DNA from: Nilaparvata lugens | Lineage: Eukaryota > Arthropoda > Insecta > Hemiptera > Delphacidae | Assembly (NCBI RefSeq): GCF_014356525.2 | Contig: NC_052511.1 | Span: forward strand, 12,985,675 to 13,049,674 | Length of the DNA: 64,000 nucleotides | Direction of reading: 5' to 3' | Shown here: positions 34,462-46,579 of the stretch, one piece after another | Layout: each line of letters begins with the position of its first letter | How positions within the stretch are numbered: position 1 is the stretch's first letter | Position numbers and translations under genes: made by a program | The notes under the pieces: model-generated | What the model was told of the DNA's origin: nothing | Databases searched by the model: none | The model's input: the letters and a program-made list of their open reading frames with translations, nothing else

Positions 34462-37400
34462 TTTCTAATATAACTCAACAACTCTTCCACTACTTGTAAG
34501 TTCAACAGTTTTCGAACCGGAAAAATTTCTATTTTCAAAGTATTTCCGTTGGTTTAAATCACCACAACCTCACTGCGTGATGAGGTCTCTAAAATATATA
34601 ATACAAGTTTCTTCAAAGGCTCAAGGAAATAAGTTTTTTGAAATACAAGATATTCAACACTTTCCAATCATTTGAAATTGTTGTCTATTAAGTCGGCAAG
34701 ATCTCGCTATTGGCGTTTTGACTGAAATTCGACATTTCATGTGAAATACACGAGAATCCACAGGTGAATAGTCAATAGTCTTCTTTCCCTGTTCAAACAA
34801 AATCCCAAGGATGTTATATAGCATATATAGATCTATACACTTTTGTTGACAAAATCCAACGTCACCATGGTCTTGAATTCTGCCTTATTTGAATTCAGAG
34901 CTTTTCTACTAACAGCAATTCTCCAGATAGAACACTAGCCAAGCAGAAGGCGAATCCCAGCGTACTGGATTGAAAAAAAGTTGAGCAAATCCCTCTATGC
35001 TAGTGTTCTTCATGCTGTGAGCTCCACTCTCATCTGTCGATCTGTCAGCATTGAATGAATGGGGAGCGATGATGTTATTCACTGACAGTTTGAAGTGAGT
35101 CACTCTGCACCAATGGATGCACGAAAAAGGTAACATCCGTCGATCTTGTTGGCCCACTTCAAGAAGTCTATATGCTGTCGAAAGTTTTTCGAGAATCTAA
35201 AAAGCAATGAGAAAAGTTGTTGCCCGACACAACTTTCGTAGGCAAAGCATTATTGCCGGCCAACTTGGCTGACGCAAGTTTTAAGGGTGTTCGAAGAAGC
35301 TCAAAATCTGTTTGCGTCTGTGTGAAAGGCATAATCCTGAGTCACAGCTTTGTTTTCCCGTATGTCCCAGGGCGTCCCACTCTCAATCGATTGATGCGCC
35401 TATATCACATCTATTGCTAAACTCCTGCTTGCGGCTATTTACATCCCAAACAAGAGCTGAACGTGTCCTCTTCTGTTCAACATTGCCTCTCCAACTTTTG
35501 CTCAGCATGTACCATTATTTTGATGATGGCACAACATCAACATCCATATTCTCGTTCATCAGCATCCATCGTATCCATCTAATGAAGCTATAACTAGTTA
35601 CGCATCCAATGTTGAAGCTACTCATTGAATACTCCCATTCGGAACTGTCAAAATAAATCGTTATCTATTCAATAACTTGAATTGCTCAAATTTGTCAAGT
35701 TTTTCGGTTGAGTATTCTTCTCTACGTAGAAGAGAAGGTAATGAAGATGTTTGTTCAAATTAAAAAAAAGAAGACAGTTCTATGAGTAGACACTAATCCA
35801 ATATGTTGTATGATTAATTATTGGAAGGAATAAAGAGTATAATTACTAATTATATATTTACTCATGTAATTTTGCTTGAATATTAATAAGGACTTTTTTG
35901 CATTGAGGAATAAGGACTATTTTTAAAGTACTATTAAAGGACTATTTTTATGCCCTACTTGGCTTGACCATTATATAAATATACTTGTCTTTGTAATAAG
36001 AGCTGCAAATTATTGACTTATGGAGGAATGAAAATGTATGCAATTTCATGATTCATTTTATTCCAAAAGATTGTGCAATATTCATTAATTTTCGCTGATT
36101 CGCGAAGAATTGAGTTTTTCTAACAACAGATTCAGACTTTGAGTATTTTTAGATAATAGTTCACATGTTAACAATATTATTTCTATTAGTACTGTTTCTA
36201 GTGGACAAGACATTCATTAGACAATTCAAGAGTGAGTCAATTCATGACATTTATCAACAATTTTCAAACACTATGATATTTTCAATGTAATTTGAAGATT
36301 TTGTATGAATTTTGAGTGAATAAATTTTATTTTATTTTCTTATAATTATAATATTGTGAACAAATAGACTATAGCATAGTCTACCAGTTATATATTGGTA
36401 CTAATCGATTTATTCGAAGAAATATTGAGTAGCCCTGTAATATACCACACACAAAAACTATTATTAGATACCTTTTCAGTCGGTGTGTTTTGTTATAGGC
36501 CTACCTATCATCAATGAATCGAATTTAATCTTCACATTCAACTTGACGTCTAGTAGTGAAGTATGTGAGTTGAAAACGTGGTAAGAGTGGCCCAAGTACG
36601 AAGCTGAAGCCTACAAGTGGACATTCCACTTCGAACAGACAGCATTCTCTAAATGGGAAGCATTAATGTTATTTATATGAAGAACTGCCAGATTAAAGTG
36701 AATATGACTATGGTTGAATCCAATGAAAGCTGACAGCATTGTTCAAATGGGAAGCATTGGTGCTATGCAAAGGGGATGTTGACAGTAAGGAGTGAATCAC
36801 TGAAGTCTAGAAGTGGGCATTTCACTTCAAAGGATGCTCAGCTACAGCTACTGGATGAGCTGTGGCGAAGGGGCGAAGGAGGATTTTATGAGAGAGGAGG
36901 CTTTCCAGGCACTTTTCCGCTCCGGGTGCTTTTCTACAGAATCTCACTCACATTCATCCGCGCTTCATTCCTTCTGGCCAATCTAAATGGACCGGCACAT
37001 TTCTCATTCGCCATCTCTCTCACTCCAACTACAATCATACAGGCATTGTATTCATCGTCTCTCTCACTCCACTACAATCATGCAGGCGAGAGATTTAATT
37101 AGCCAGCCTGCTCAAAATAGGCACCATCCCTGTTGTTACTCATTACAATCAAAAAGCTGGATGAAACATTTGTGTAGTGTCTCACTCTTTCTCCCAACCC
37201 CATCTTCCCTTCCAAGCTTTATTGTAGCAAACATATTGCGTCAGTTTCTTCTTGTGAACATTACAACCTCGGTTATTAAGTAATAGGCGGCAGCCCATTC
37301 ATGTCTGTAACGTTCCTTGTTGAGAATCTTGTTAAGAAATATTGTAGCATTCTGAATATCCAATTATTGTTATGAATGTATGTGTCTCTGCCGCAGGTAA

Positions 37401-37964
37401 TAGCTCACAGAGGAGGGTCGTCTGGAGAAGTGATAGAATAGTTGTTCTATTTGTGCAGTCTCACATGTCACATTATGCTTTTGTGTAGTATACTATTTCC
37501 CTATAACTGTACCACTAAAACTGTTCGGGTTGAACAGTTGCTTCATTCTATCAGACTTGATGTCTCTATTCTATTATGAAGATGTAAAATCTCTTACAAG
37601 TTCATGTTTTATTTTCCATGTCAATGAACGATTTATCTTCGCGACATACTGATGACGTTGTATCTACTTCGTGATTTGTATGTATTCTTGCAGCATCACA
37701 GTTATTCATATTATATTGTGATCTTGTTCTTTTCTGCTGATAATGATGCCCACAGGGGTTTGGGGTGATGAGCTGATAATAAGAAAGATAATTGACAACC
37801 AATTATCCATGTAATCTATGATTTACCAGGTAGTCATTGTCAGCCTTAGAACTGTCAGTTATTTGGAAGTACTACATATTTAGAGTACGGTGCTTATCGA
37901 ATAAGTGGGATTGAATTTATCAAGTCAACTACTGGCTCAACATTTCTTCTTCCCCTTCTACGAT
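34462..37964. other. intergenic, dispersed motif copies, no supported gene
   Basis: No frame with recognisable domains; 82-108-codon frames at 34.9-35.6 and 36.8-37.3 kb overlap on other strands or phases. The region holds three copies of a 35-bp motif (35,042; 36,636; 36,730) and a small tandem duplication near 37,013-37,087. GC rises locally at 36.6-37.2 kb. Confidence 0.4.
37013..37087 (+). repeat. two-copy tandem repeat, period about 46 bp
   Basis: TCTCTCACTCCAACTACAAT followed by CATACAGGC recurs as TCTCTCACTCCACTACAATC followed by ATGCAGGC. Directly after copy 2 comes GGCGAGAGATTTAATTAGCC, which has a near-match at 41,931. Confidence 0.75.
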
Positions 37965-38216
37965 CCTTTCCAGAGACTCTCAACATGTTATCACTAAACA
38001 AGTTTTGATTACGTTTAGGAGGTCTAATTAAACAATCAATCATAGAATTATAATTTCCCTAAGTTTCTCCTCCTGATCATTTCAATAATGTTTCATGAAA
38101 ACCTAAATGCCCATCATTGAAATGATGAATCATGGTTGAGAAATTATTATTGAATAAAGAAATGAACCAATGAATAAGTAGCTACACTAATGTAATAAAC
38201 CTTTCCCATCAAACAT
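37965..38216 (+). repeat. direct repeat, left copy, about 252 bp
   Basis: It starts CCTTTCCAGAGACTCT and ends CCTTTCCCATCAAACAT. It matches 38,971-39,236 at roughly 90-95 percent outside one 31-bp and one 11-bp indel. It lies just past the 3' end of the minus-strand LINE fragment. Confidence 0.9.
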
Positions 38217-39045
38217 AATAATAATAATTTCTCTGGATGTTGGACGACACATAAATTCATAAATTCATACATACATTACATTATATTACATATTTTCAAT
38301 ATAACAATATTCAGGGTTTAGAAAATGATACCTCACTATATAATATATGTGTCGAGGTTATCATCAAATTAATACTAATTTATGCTACAACAGATAATAC
38401 AAAAATTCCAAAAAAAACCAAAACTAAATCTATTACCCTAAGCATCACCTAGTACAAAGATACTGAGCCGAGATACTATTTTCTACCTATAAATTATTAC
38501 CTTATTTAAAAAGAATACTACTCAAATCTAAATCCTACTTACTATTAGTTCCTCACTACTTTGTATCCCAATACTGAATAACCAATGTCTTATTTTTCTT
38601 TTGAAGCTATTGAAATTTTCCTCTCCTTTGATTTCTAATGGTATTCTATTAGATATTGTAGGCCCTAAATATCCTAGTGATCTTTGCCCAAATGCTGTAT
38701 TCATCCTTGGCACTTCTTGGTTGAAACGTTCTCTTATTCTAGTATTATGGCTATGATTTATGATATGGTTCCTATTTTGATGTTTTTTCATATACCCTAA
38801 TAACAACAATATATACAATTGCCTAACGCTGAGTACTCTATTTTCTATAAATAATTCTACAGTTGGAAACGGATTTCCCTGTTTACAATTATTTTCAAAA
38901 TGCGTTTTTGAGTTTTAAATAATGGATCTATAAAACTGAAGTTAGCTGCACCCCAAACTAGCAGACCGTACCTTTCCAGAGACTCTAAACATGTTATCAC
39001 TAATAAAGTTTTAATTACGTTTAGGAGATCTAATTGAACAATCAA
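38217..39045 (-). mobile_element. LINE fragment, ORF2 C-terminus and 3' end
   Basis: The minus-strand frame 39,045-38,857 contains ERYGLLVWGAANF and QKRILKIIV, the conserved block after the RT thumb in CR1/L2/Jockey-type LINEs. After a break, the frame 38,818-38,528 contains NHSHNTRIRERFN, FGQRSLGYLGP and FKRKIRHWL, the usual C-terminal tail. An AT-rich 3' UTR with ATG/TATG-like repeats follows to about 38,217. The 5' part of the element is absent, and the amino-terminal 25 codons lie inside the flanking direct repeat. It is a dead fragment. Confidence 0.8.
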
Positions 39046-39236
39046 TCATAGAATTATAATTTCCCTAAGTTTCTCCTCCTGATCATTTTAATAATGTTTC
39101 ATGAAAACCCAAACACTCATCATTGAAAATCTGGAGATTGAATATCACCATTGTCACTATCATGGTTGAGAAATTATTATTGAATGAAGAAATGAACCAA
39201 AGAATAAGTAGCTAAGTAACCTTTCCCATCAAACAT
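38971..39236 (+). repeat. direct repeat, right copy, about 266 bp
   Basis: It shares start and end sequence with 37,965-38,216 but has an extra 31-bp segment near 39,126-39,157. Its left boundary falls exactly where the LINE frame reaches the Tyr-Gly of the YGLLVWG motif. Confidence 0.9.
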
Positions 39237-42200
39237 TTTTATTCCTAGGATATTTCCAAAATACTCGTAGATGATTTCTTTATACAATCAGTATTTTCAA
39301 ATTTGTGGTCCTGTTGGATTATATTTATACTGCAATAGCAAGAAGCTCTGATGAATTCAGTTGAGGAAGCGGCAAGATTAATGGGAGCTCAGGCAGGAGG
39401 AACGTTGAATATTATTATAATGTTATGCTTCTATGTTTGCCTTACCCAGTAAACAAACTCTTATCTGGTGATGAGGTACCAACGTAGACCTATGTTTGGA
39501 GGATGTTAAGTATAATAAGTATAATATGAAGTTAAGATAATTTTCTCCTTGAATATTTCTTAGTTGAGAACTAGTTTGAAATCTAGTAATTGATCTGATA
39601 CATTAGTATGATGAATAGTGAATTGATACTCCACAATATTCAGGATTTAGAATAACTACTGAGAGATGACTTCCTCGTAGGAGAAGGAAATGGTGCCTGA
39701 GGCCATGATAATGAGATGATTCGCAATCAACTATTCGAAAAAAGTAAAAATGAGTTGACCTATTTTGATGAACTGTCGAGGGAAATTAAAAAAAGTTTTA
39801 TATTCTTTGTAAATTCATGTTGATTTCAATGTATGATTCAATCTTCAAAAATATTCAGTTATGTCTTGAGAACGGAATTATCAAATCTTGTAGGCTACGT
39901 GGTATAGAACTGCTGTAATAGAAAGTATTACAATTATTTGATGTTCAGTTTAACTTCAGGTGAATATCAATCGATCGCTGCTTATCAGCTCCAATTCCTT
40001 CCACTATATTGAATGGTAACAGCTGTTGTCATTCAGTCCTGAAAGAATTCCAATTTCGCGGTTGGAGTTTGAGAACAAAGTTTGCTGAAAAGGTCGTTTT
40101 TCACGTTTAACAAATCTCTTTTTTCCAAGTATCAATTGAATATACTTGAACTTTTCTAAGCTTCAGCATAGCTCGTGCAGATTACATTTTGTCTTTTCCG
40201 ATGATTATACAGTAGTTTCGAACCATTAGGCTTGAAGATATTTTCTAAAAAGTGATATACTTCAGGAAGATATTCCCTAAATCATATCAGTTGATGGAGA
40301 TGGTCAAATAATAATGATATGAAATGGTTAACAGATCCTGAGATACTTCTCAAACTATCAATGGAGATTGAATATCACTACAGTACTAAATTCAAAAATC
40401 TCGATGACTGTGCTACATTAGCTTTGAATTCAATTTGATGGTTCATGGATGAAATTTCTTAACGGATAGTTCTTTGAAAAATATTGAATAATCATTATCA
40501 TAATTGATATCAAATTTCTATACGATATTATTATGATCATTAACATCATATATTTGCAATGTCAATTGGATCTGAGAGAGATTGGGCTATATTCAATTGA
40601 ATCACTCTATGATAGCTTCATTGTCAACTGCTTCCATACCTATGAAATGATAATTTCTCAGTACACGGAACTTTTACGACCAAAACGAGAAAATATTGGG
40701 GGGAATATTTTGTGTAAACGGATGAAATGTTTTTCCCAATGTGGAGCTCACAATGGAGCCCCTCAGATTCCAGTGATAATTTCCCTGGATAATAAAGTTT
40801 ATTACATTGTTTTGCATATCGTACCCAATCCCTCTTTTCTTCGGGTTAGTTATTTCAGGGAAAAATATGGCACCGAAGCAGTTTCTAACTTGCATTTGCC
40901 TGTTTATTCTCCCTAAATAGCGCAGGAAAGGTACAGGTAATGCTCTTTAATGTTCCTTTTTTATGGTTTCCGAGACGTATTATCGCAGGGGAGGAAACAA
41001 TCTCCCGCTGCGTTTTGGGCATTAAGGCCCAGTTTGTAAGCATAAAACTGTTCTGCCTATTCTGTCTCCGTGAACTAAATTTCATACAGGTATTTTGACG
41101 CAGCGCTCGCTTTCATGAATAATGGTCATTTTAGGGCGATAATTACCTGAGAATTGCATTCTAATACGGTTGCGGCGTTTCATAATGAAGACGTCCATCG
41201 ATTTTATTTTCCTCTAGATCCCTCATAAGTAGAATATTTCTTATATACGAGTATGCATTCTTGAAAGCTACTCATAGCTTTTACATACCTCATCCACACC
41301 TCATACAACATATGTTCTACCTCATACCTCATGTCAAGAAATGAAAATCTAACTACCTTTTTTGTTACTAACGATATGTTTCTACATTCATGTCATTATC
41401 AAGTGACTCATACCTCATACCAGAGGAAACTACTATAATGCATTCTGTGCTCATACATACCTTGAACCTCATGAAAATCATATTTCCAAAAATCTGCTTA
41501 TTATAAAAATTCAATGAGATGTATACGATCTTTATCCATTTGAAGAATGCTTCTGTGACATCACATAGAATTTTCAGTTTATAAGTCGAAAATAATATTG
41601 ATCTATGTTTATTGATTATGTGAATACATTGTGGTATATAAAACTGAGCATAGGATTGTGGATTGATACTGAGCATAGGATTCGAGATTAACTCATTTGT
41701 ACGATACTGTAATTCTAGTAAACTACATTCTTACTCCAACATCTCTCGAATTTTCATGAGAAAATACTCGCTCAAACCAGCACCAGACTCGCAGACCTCA
41801 GAAATGATTTGACGCTGCCTTATCTCACTCCAGCAGAACCTACAGCATTTCTTATCTCTGTTGTCTGTCGTCTTTGCTGAAAGCAAGGCCGGTCTACTGT
41901 TCTGGTCACATCATATCTCTCCAGGGAGCTGGCGAGAGATTTAGTTAGCAGCCTGGGTGAGCGGTCTGTCGGGAGCGTTCTGTCGGGACTCGGGAGCGTT
42001 CATCGCGAAATGGCACTCAGGGGACTCCGGTATTAAAACCGGCGAAATATGGAGAGAATATGAGAGTGGAGGTTGCCACACACATGCGGTTGCAACGTCA
42101 TTCAAATAAACGCCCCGACGTGAGCACAGTTCCGCGAAATGTGACCGGGCTTTCTTTGATCTCTCAAGTTCGTGAGCGACCTAGAGAATGCGACAGTCAT

Positions 42201-42626
42201 CCACAATGACTTTTGTTGGCACAGAGTGGCTGGATACTGTTATTAAGTCACAGTAATTATGCCTCTGGCAACAAGTGTCCTTGACTGTTAACTGTTATAC
42301 TATCCAAGAATCACTGTTTCACGAATAATTCTGTCTCAAATAAAACTAAATTCACTTCTAATTTTTTCCATGAGGCTACTTGATAGTTCTATTGTAATAT
42401 GGAATTTCTGGTAACCTTGTTTTTCTTATTTCAATGACACGACCGGTTTCAGTTATTTGTCAAAAACTACTAATGATACTATAATAGTCTAAAACTATGA
42501 TAAATCATACTGGAAACGTATTTCTCACAAAGTTTATGGTTCACCTAACTACTTACTAATTTATTCATACACAGTAATTATTTAAAATTCTATGAAAGAT
42601 TCATTCATTCCATTTCAAAACAAATT
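39237..42626. other. intergenic, no supported gene
   Basis: A 127-codon frame at 40,533-40,916 and a 102-codon minus frame at 41,368-41,676 lack domains. The 41.7-42.3 kb part is GC-richer, with short direct repeats such as TCTGTCGGGA and GGGAGCGTTC near 41,965-42,000. CGACCGGTTTCAGTTATT at 42,440-42,457 resembles the palindromic insertion at 24.8 kb. Confidence 0.4.
42617..42626 (+). repeat. candidate target-site duplication of the Jockey element
   Basis: AAAACAAATT here recurs at 46,570-46,579 right after the poly-A run. Because the A's are ambiguous with the tail, only CAAATT is independent evidence. Confidence 0.45.
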
Positions 42627-42702
42627 GTTATGCGAAACTTGAATAGATTCAAATCCACTAATAACTCAAAGTAGAAAAGTGTATTCACAAATATCTACAA
42701 GT

Positions 42703-43693
42703 ATGAAACCGACAGAAAAGAGAAACAAGCCACCGCCAGTCATATTAAGCAATATACAAGAGTATTCAAAAATTAAAGAGGCATTGAAATCGAAAAATCT
42801 CAATTTCAGTGCCAACATGATGAACAACAACCATGCTAAAATTGAATGTTGGAACTGAACATGAATACAGAGATTTAACTAAGATGTTGAATGAAGCTAA
42901 ATATGAATGGCACACGTACGAAAATAAACAAACTCGTCCAATTCGTGTCATGGCTAAAGAGCTTCATCCATCATGCGATCCAGAGGATATAAAGAACGAT
43001 CTTCTAAGCAGAGGCTTTAAAATAATCAGTGCTGTCAACAAAATGAAAAAAGTGAAGAAAGATGGAAAAGAACACATTATCAGACTTCCAATGTTCATGT
43101 TAACATTCAAGAATACAGAAGATACAAAAAGAATATTTGAAATTAAACATATTTGCTACATGAAAGTGAAAATTGAATCAATTAGAAGTAATAAAATGAT
43201 TCCACAGTGTAAACGTTGTCAACGGTTTGGTCATACACAGACATACTGTCAACATGAACCTGTGTGTGTGAAGTGTGCTGGAAAACACTGGACTATCTCG
43301 TGTACTAAGGCTAAAGAAACCCCAGCCAAATGTTTCAATTGTGCTGAGGCTCACCCAGCTAACTACAGAGGCTGTCTCATCGCTAAAGAACTTCAGAGAA
43401 GAAGAACTGAAAAAGAAAACCTAGTTAAAAGAAGTAGCGAAGTACCACATACAACTAAACAGAGAAACTTCACTTCAAAAAAGTACACTGGAGAAATATC
43501 CTATTCCCAAGTAACGAAACCCACTCCAAGCCTACAACAGGAGAGCCAACCAAAGCAACAACAACAACAACAACAACCAGTTGAAGTCAATAAGGTTTTG
43601 CAGGAAATTTTGAACAGTTTAAATATTCTTTCTGGACGACTTGACAGCTTGGAAGGGAAGAGTAAGAGTATCGAGAAGAAAACTAGAAAATGA
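42703..43693 (+). pseudogene. Jockey ORF1, Gag-like RNA-binding protein, one frameshift
   Basis: The ATG at 42,703 starts KPTEKRNKPPPVIL, the usual opening. After about 46 codons the phase changes near an A4 run (42,838-42,841), and the remaining 286-codon frame (from 42,833) continues. It shows a YEWHTYENKQTRPIRVMAK block (the RRM-like PRE_C2HC region). Three zinc knuckles follow: CKRCQRFGHTQTYC, CVKCAGKHWTISC and CFNCAEAHPANYRGC. The C-terminus is a Gln run (CAA repeats, 43,556-43,576) and a basic tail. In the family ORF1 coats the element RNA and directs it to the nucleus. The stop overlaps the ORF2 start as ATGA (43,690-43,693). Confidence 0.9.
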
Positions 43694-46379
43694 ATATTGC
43701 GAGCCAACAAGATATAAGGATTGCTACCTGGAATGCCAATGGAATAAATAATATCAATAATAATAGAAAACAAGAAATAGAAATATTTCTAAAGACACGA
43801 AATATAGATGTTTGCCTCATCTCTGAAACCCATTCAACTGAGCAGACTCACTTCAAAATCAATGGATATAATGTTTACGAAACTATTCATCCTCAAAATC
43901 AAGCAAGAGGTGGAAGTGCTGTAATAGTGAAGGAGAGTATTAAACACTATGAAGACTTCAGTATTCAAAGTAATGAAATACAGCTAACTGTAGTTGGAAT
44001 AGAGTCCATCAACCAGAAAATACTTGTTGGAGCTGCATATTTTCCACCACGTTACAATTTAAAGAAAAATGATTACACAAATATTCTTCATCAGCTTGGA
44101 GATAGATTCATAGTGGGTGGAGATTTTAATGCCAAGCATAAGGATTGGGGTTCAAGACTCACGACTACCAAAGGTAAAGAACTCAGAGAGGCTATCCAGG
44201 AGCTGGGCTGCGAATTCCATTCAACAGGGACACCTACGTATTGGCCAAAAGATTTGAATAAAACTCCAGATCTTCTAGATTTCTTCATAACAAAGAGAAT
44301 ATCCAGTAATTTCATCGACATTGAAGAGAGCTTTGACCTGGATTCCGATCATTCAGCTGTAATTCTCACACTTAGTGAACGAATAATAAAGAAAGAAGAC
44401 AGACCAATGTTAGTCAACAGAACAACAGACTGGGAAGCTTTTAAAGTGGATTTGGAGAATGAAATCAACTTGAATATTCCACTTAGAACAACTGAGCAGC
44501 TAGATGAAGCCGCAGAAAATTTCATGTGGCAAATCCAGAAATCAGCCTGGAAAAACACCAGACAATATACCAGGAAAACAAAAGGATGCAATTACCCTCT
44601 GGAGATTCGACAACTTGTTTTAGAAAAACGAAGGGCAAGAAGAAGATGGCAACAAACTCGTGATCCTGCTGACAAAAATATCTTGAATAACAAAACACAA
44701 CAATTGAGAAGAGAGATAAGGAAACTAACTGAGGAATCCATTAATAACTACCTTCAAAATTTGACAGCTGATGCCAGTGCAGATTATTCATTATGGAAAG
44801 CAACAAAAAGAATTAAGCGGCCAATATTACAATCCCCTCCAATTAGAAAACCAGTTGGTACTTGGGCAAGAAATAACAGAGAAAAGGCAGATTTATTTGC
44901 TAATCATCTAGGAGAAATCTTCCAGCCAAACAACATTCAATCTGAAATTGATCCTGAAGAAGATATAATGGATGATTTAGATACAGAGATTGATCCAGTT
45001 TCTATAAATGAGGTTCAAGAAGAAATAAAATATAATATGAATACCAAAAGAGCACCTGGGTTTGATCTGATTACAGGTGAAATCTTGAAGAAACTTCCAA
45101 GGAAAGGTATTGTCATGCTAACATACTTATTCAATGCATCACTCCGATTACAGCATTTTCCTACAATTTGGAAGGTGGCAGAAGTCATTATGTTGCAAAA
45201 GCCTGGGAAATGTCCTCAAGAAGCAAAATCATACCGCCCAATATCTCTTCTACCTGTAATTTCAAAGCTTTTTGAGAAATTGCTAATGAAGAGATTGACT
45301 CCCATCATAAGTAACAGGAATCTGATACCAGCTTATCAATTTGGTTTCAGGCAGAAGCACTCAACCCTGGACCAAGTACATAGAATCACCAATGTAATAG
45401 AGAAGTCATTAGAGAAAAAAATCTATATGTTCAGCAATCTTCCTTGATGTGGCACAGGCATTTGACAAAGTGTGGCATGAAGGACTGATCATTAAACTTC
45501 ATAAAATCTCCCCACTCAACTTGTAAAACTTTTAAAATCATACATCAACAACAGATTATTCAGAGTAAAACAAGGTGACGACGTCTCCGAATTGAAGGAA
45601 ATAAGGGCTGGAGTTCCACAGGGTAGTGTTCTTGGACCAGTTCTTTATGTGCTGTACACAAGCGATCTTCCTGAATTGGATGCAGTGACAATAGCTACTT
45701 TTGCTGATGATACTGCAATACTGGCAGAAGGGGAAACAGTACAAGAAGCAGCCACAAAACTACAGAATGCTAGCAACAGATTCAGTGGCTGGACCAAAAA
45801 ATGGAGAATTCGATTAAATGATATGAAGTCTATTCATATCAACTTCACAAACAAAATTATCAATGACCCGATTCGAATAAATCTGAATGGGAATGTAGTA
45901 CCACACAGCAACACAGCAAAATACCTTGGAATGACTCTTGACGCCAAGTTGAAATGGAAAGAGCATATCAAGATGAAAAGGAGTGAGCTAGGACTCAAAT
46001 ACAGTAAATCTATTGGCTGTTGGGCCGTCAATCACAACTCTCATTGGACAACAAGTTATTGATTTACAAACAAATTCTAAAACCTGTCTGGACGTATGGA
46101 ATTCAGCTTTGGGGCTGCTCTAGAACATCTAACATCAGTCAGATTCAAACATTTCAAAACAAAGTACTGCGGAACATGGTGAATGCGCCCTGGTACATAA
46201 GGAACAGCGATTTGCACCGAGATCTGCACATCCCCTATGTGACCTGTGAGATAAGACGATTGGCAGCCCATCATGAGTCACGTCTTCATCAACACGACAA
46301 CACCGAAGTCATCCAACTACTAGACAACACTGAACTCACCAGGAGGTTGAAGAGAACAAAGCCCTTCGAGTTGGTGTAG
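43690..46379 (+). pseudogene. Jockey ORF2, endonuclease-reverse transcriptase, three frameshifts
   Basis: The first segment, 43,690-45,447 (585 codons), has the AP-type endonuclease: IATWNANGI, LISETHS with catalytic Glu, VGGDFNAKH, and SDHSAVIL at its end. The RT then begins, with RAPGFDLI, SYRPISLLPVISKLFEKL and YQFGFRQKHSTLDQ. Phase changes follow an A7 run at 45,415-45,421 (the next phase reads AIFLDVAQAFDKVWH), a C4 run near 45,510 (then GVPQGSVLGP and catalytic FADDT near 45,702), and a TT pair near 46,013 (then the thumb region and C-terminal RRLKRTKPFEL). Starting by ATGA overlap suggests termination-reinitiation. The full set of catalytic residues is present, so only the indels disable it. 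Confidence 0.9.
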
Positions 46380-46573
46380 TGCTAGTGGAGTGAAGTATAT
46401 TGAATAAAAGTGTAGTGAAATAATTTAAAGTAGTGAAATTATAGATTGGAACTGTAGGCTTCACTGGAAGACTTTAGCAATAAAAATTAATTTAGGATAA
46501 GAAATAACAGAACAAAATTAATGGTTAGTCCTAGTGACTAGTTTTAATAGAAATAACAAAAAAAAAAAAAAAA
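46380..46573 (+). other. Jockey 3' UTR and poly-A tail
   Basis: AT-rich sequence with repeated GTAGTGAAAT/AGTGAA phrases, an AATAAAAATT signal near 46,481 and a terminal A16 run. Confidence 0.8.
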
Positions 46574-46579
46574 CAAATT

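Larger units (their letters stand above)
42627..46573 (+). mobile_element. Jockey-clade non-LTR retrotransposon, nearly full length
   Basis: Order: 76-bp leader, ORF1 (Gag-like), ORF2 (endonuclease plus RT), about 190-bp 3' UTR, and a poly-A run of 16 at 46,558-46,573. Both ORFs are present from start to end but interrupted by four single-base frameshifts. The clade call rests on the PRE-type domain and triple zinc knuckle in ORF1 and on ORF2 motifs. The length of about 3.95 kb is typical of Jockey elements. Confidence 0.92.

Noticed and set aside
40533..40916. 127-codon frame
   Set aside because: AT-driven frame with another open on the opposite strand; no domain.
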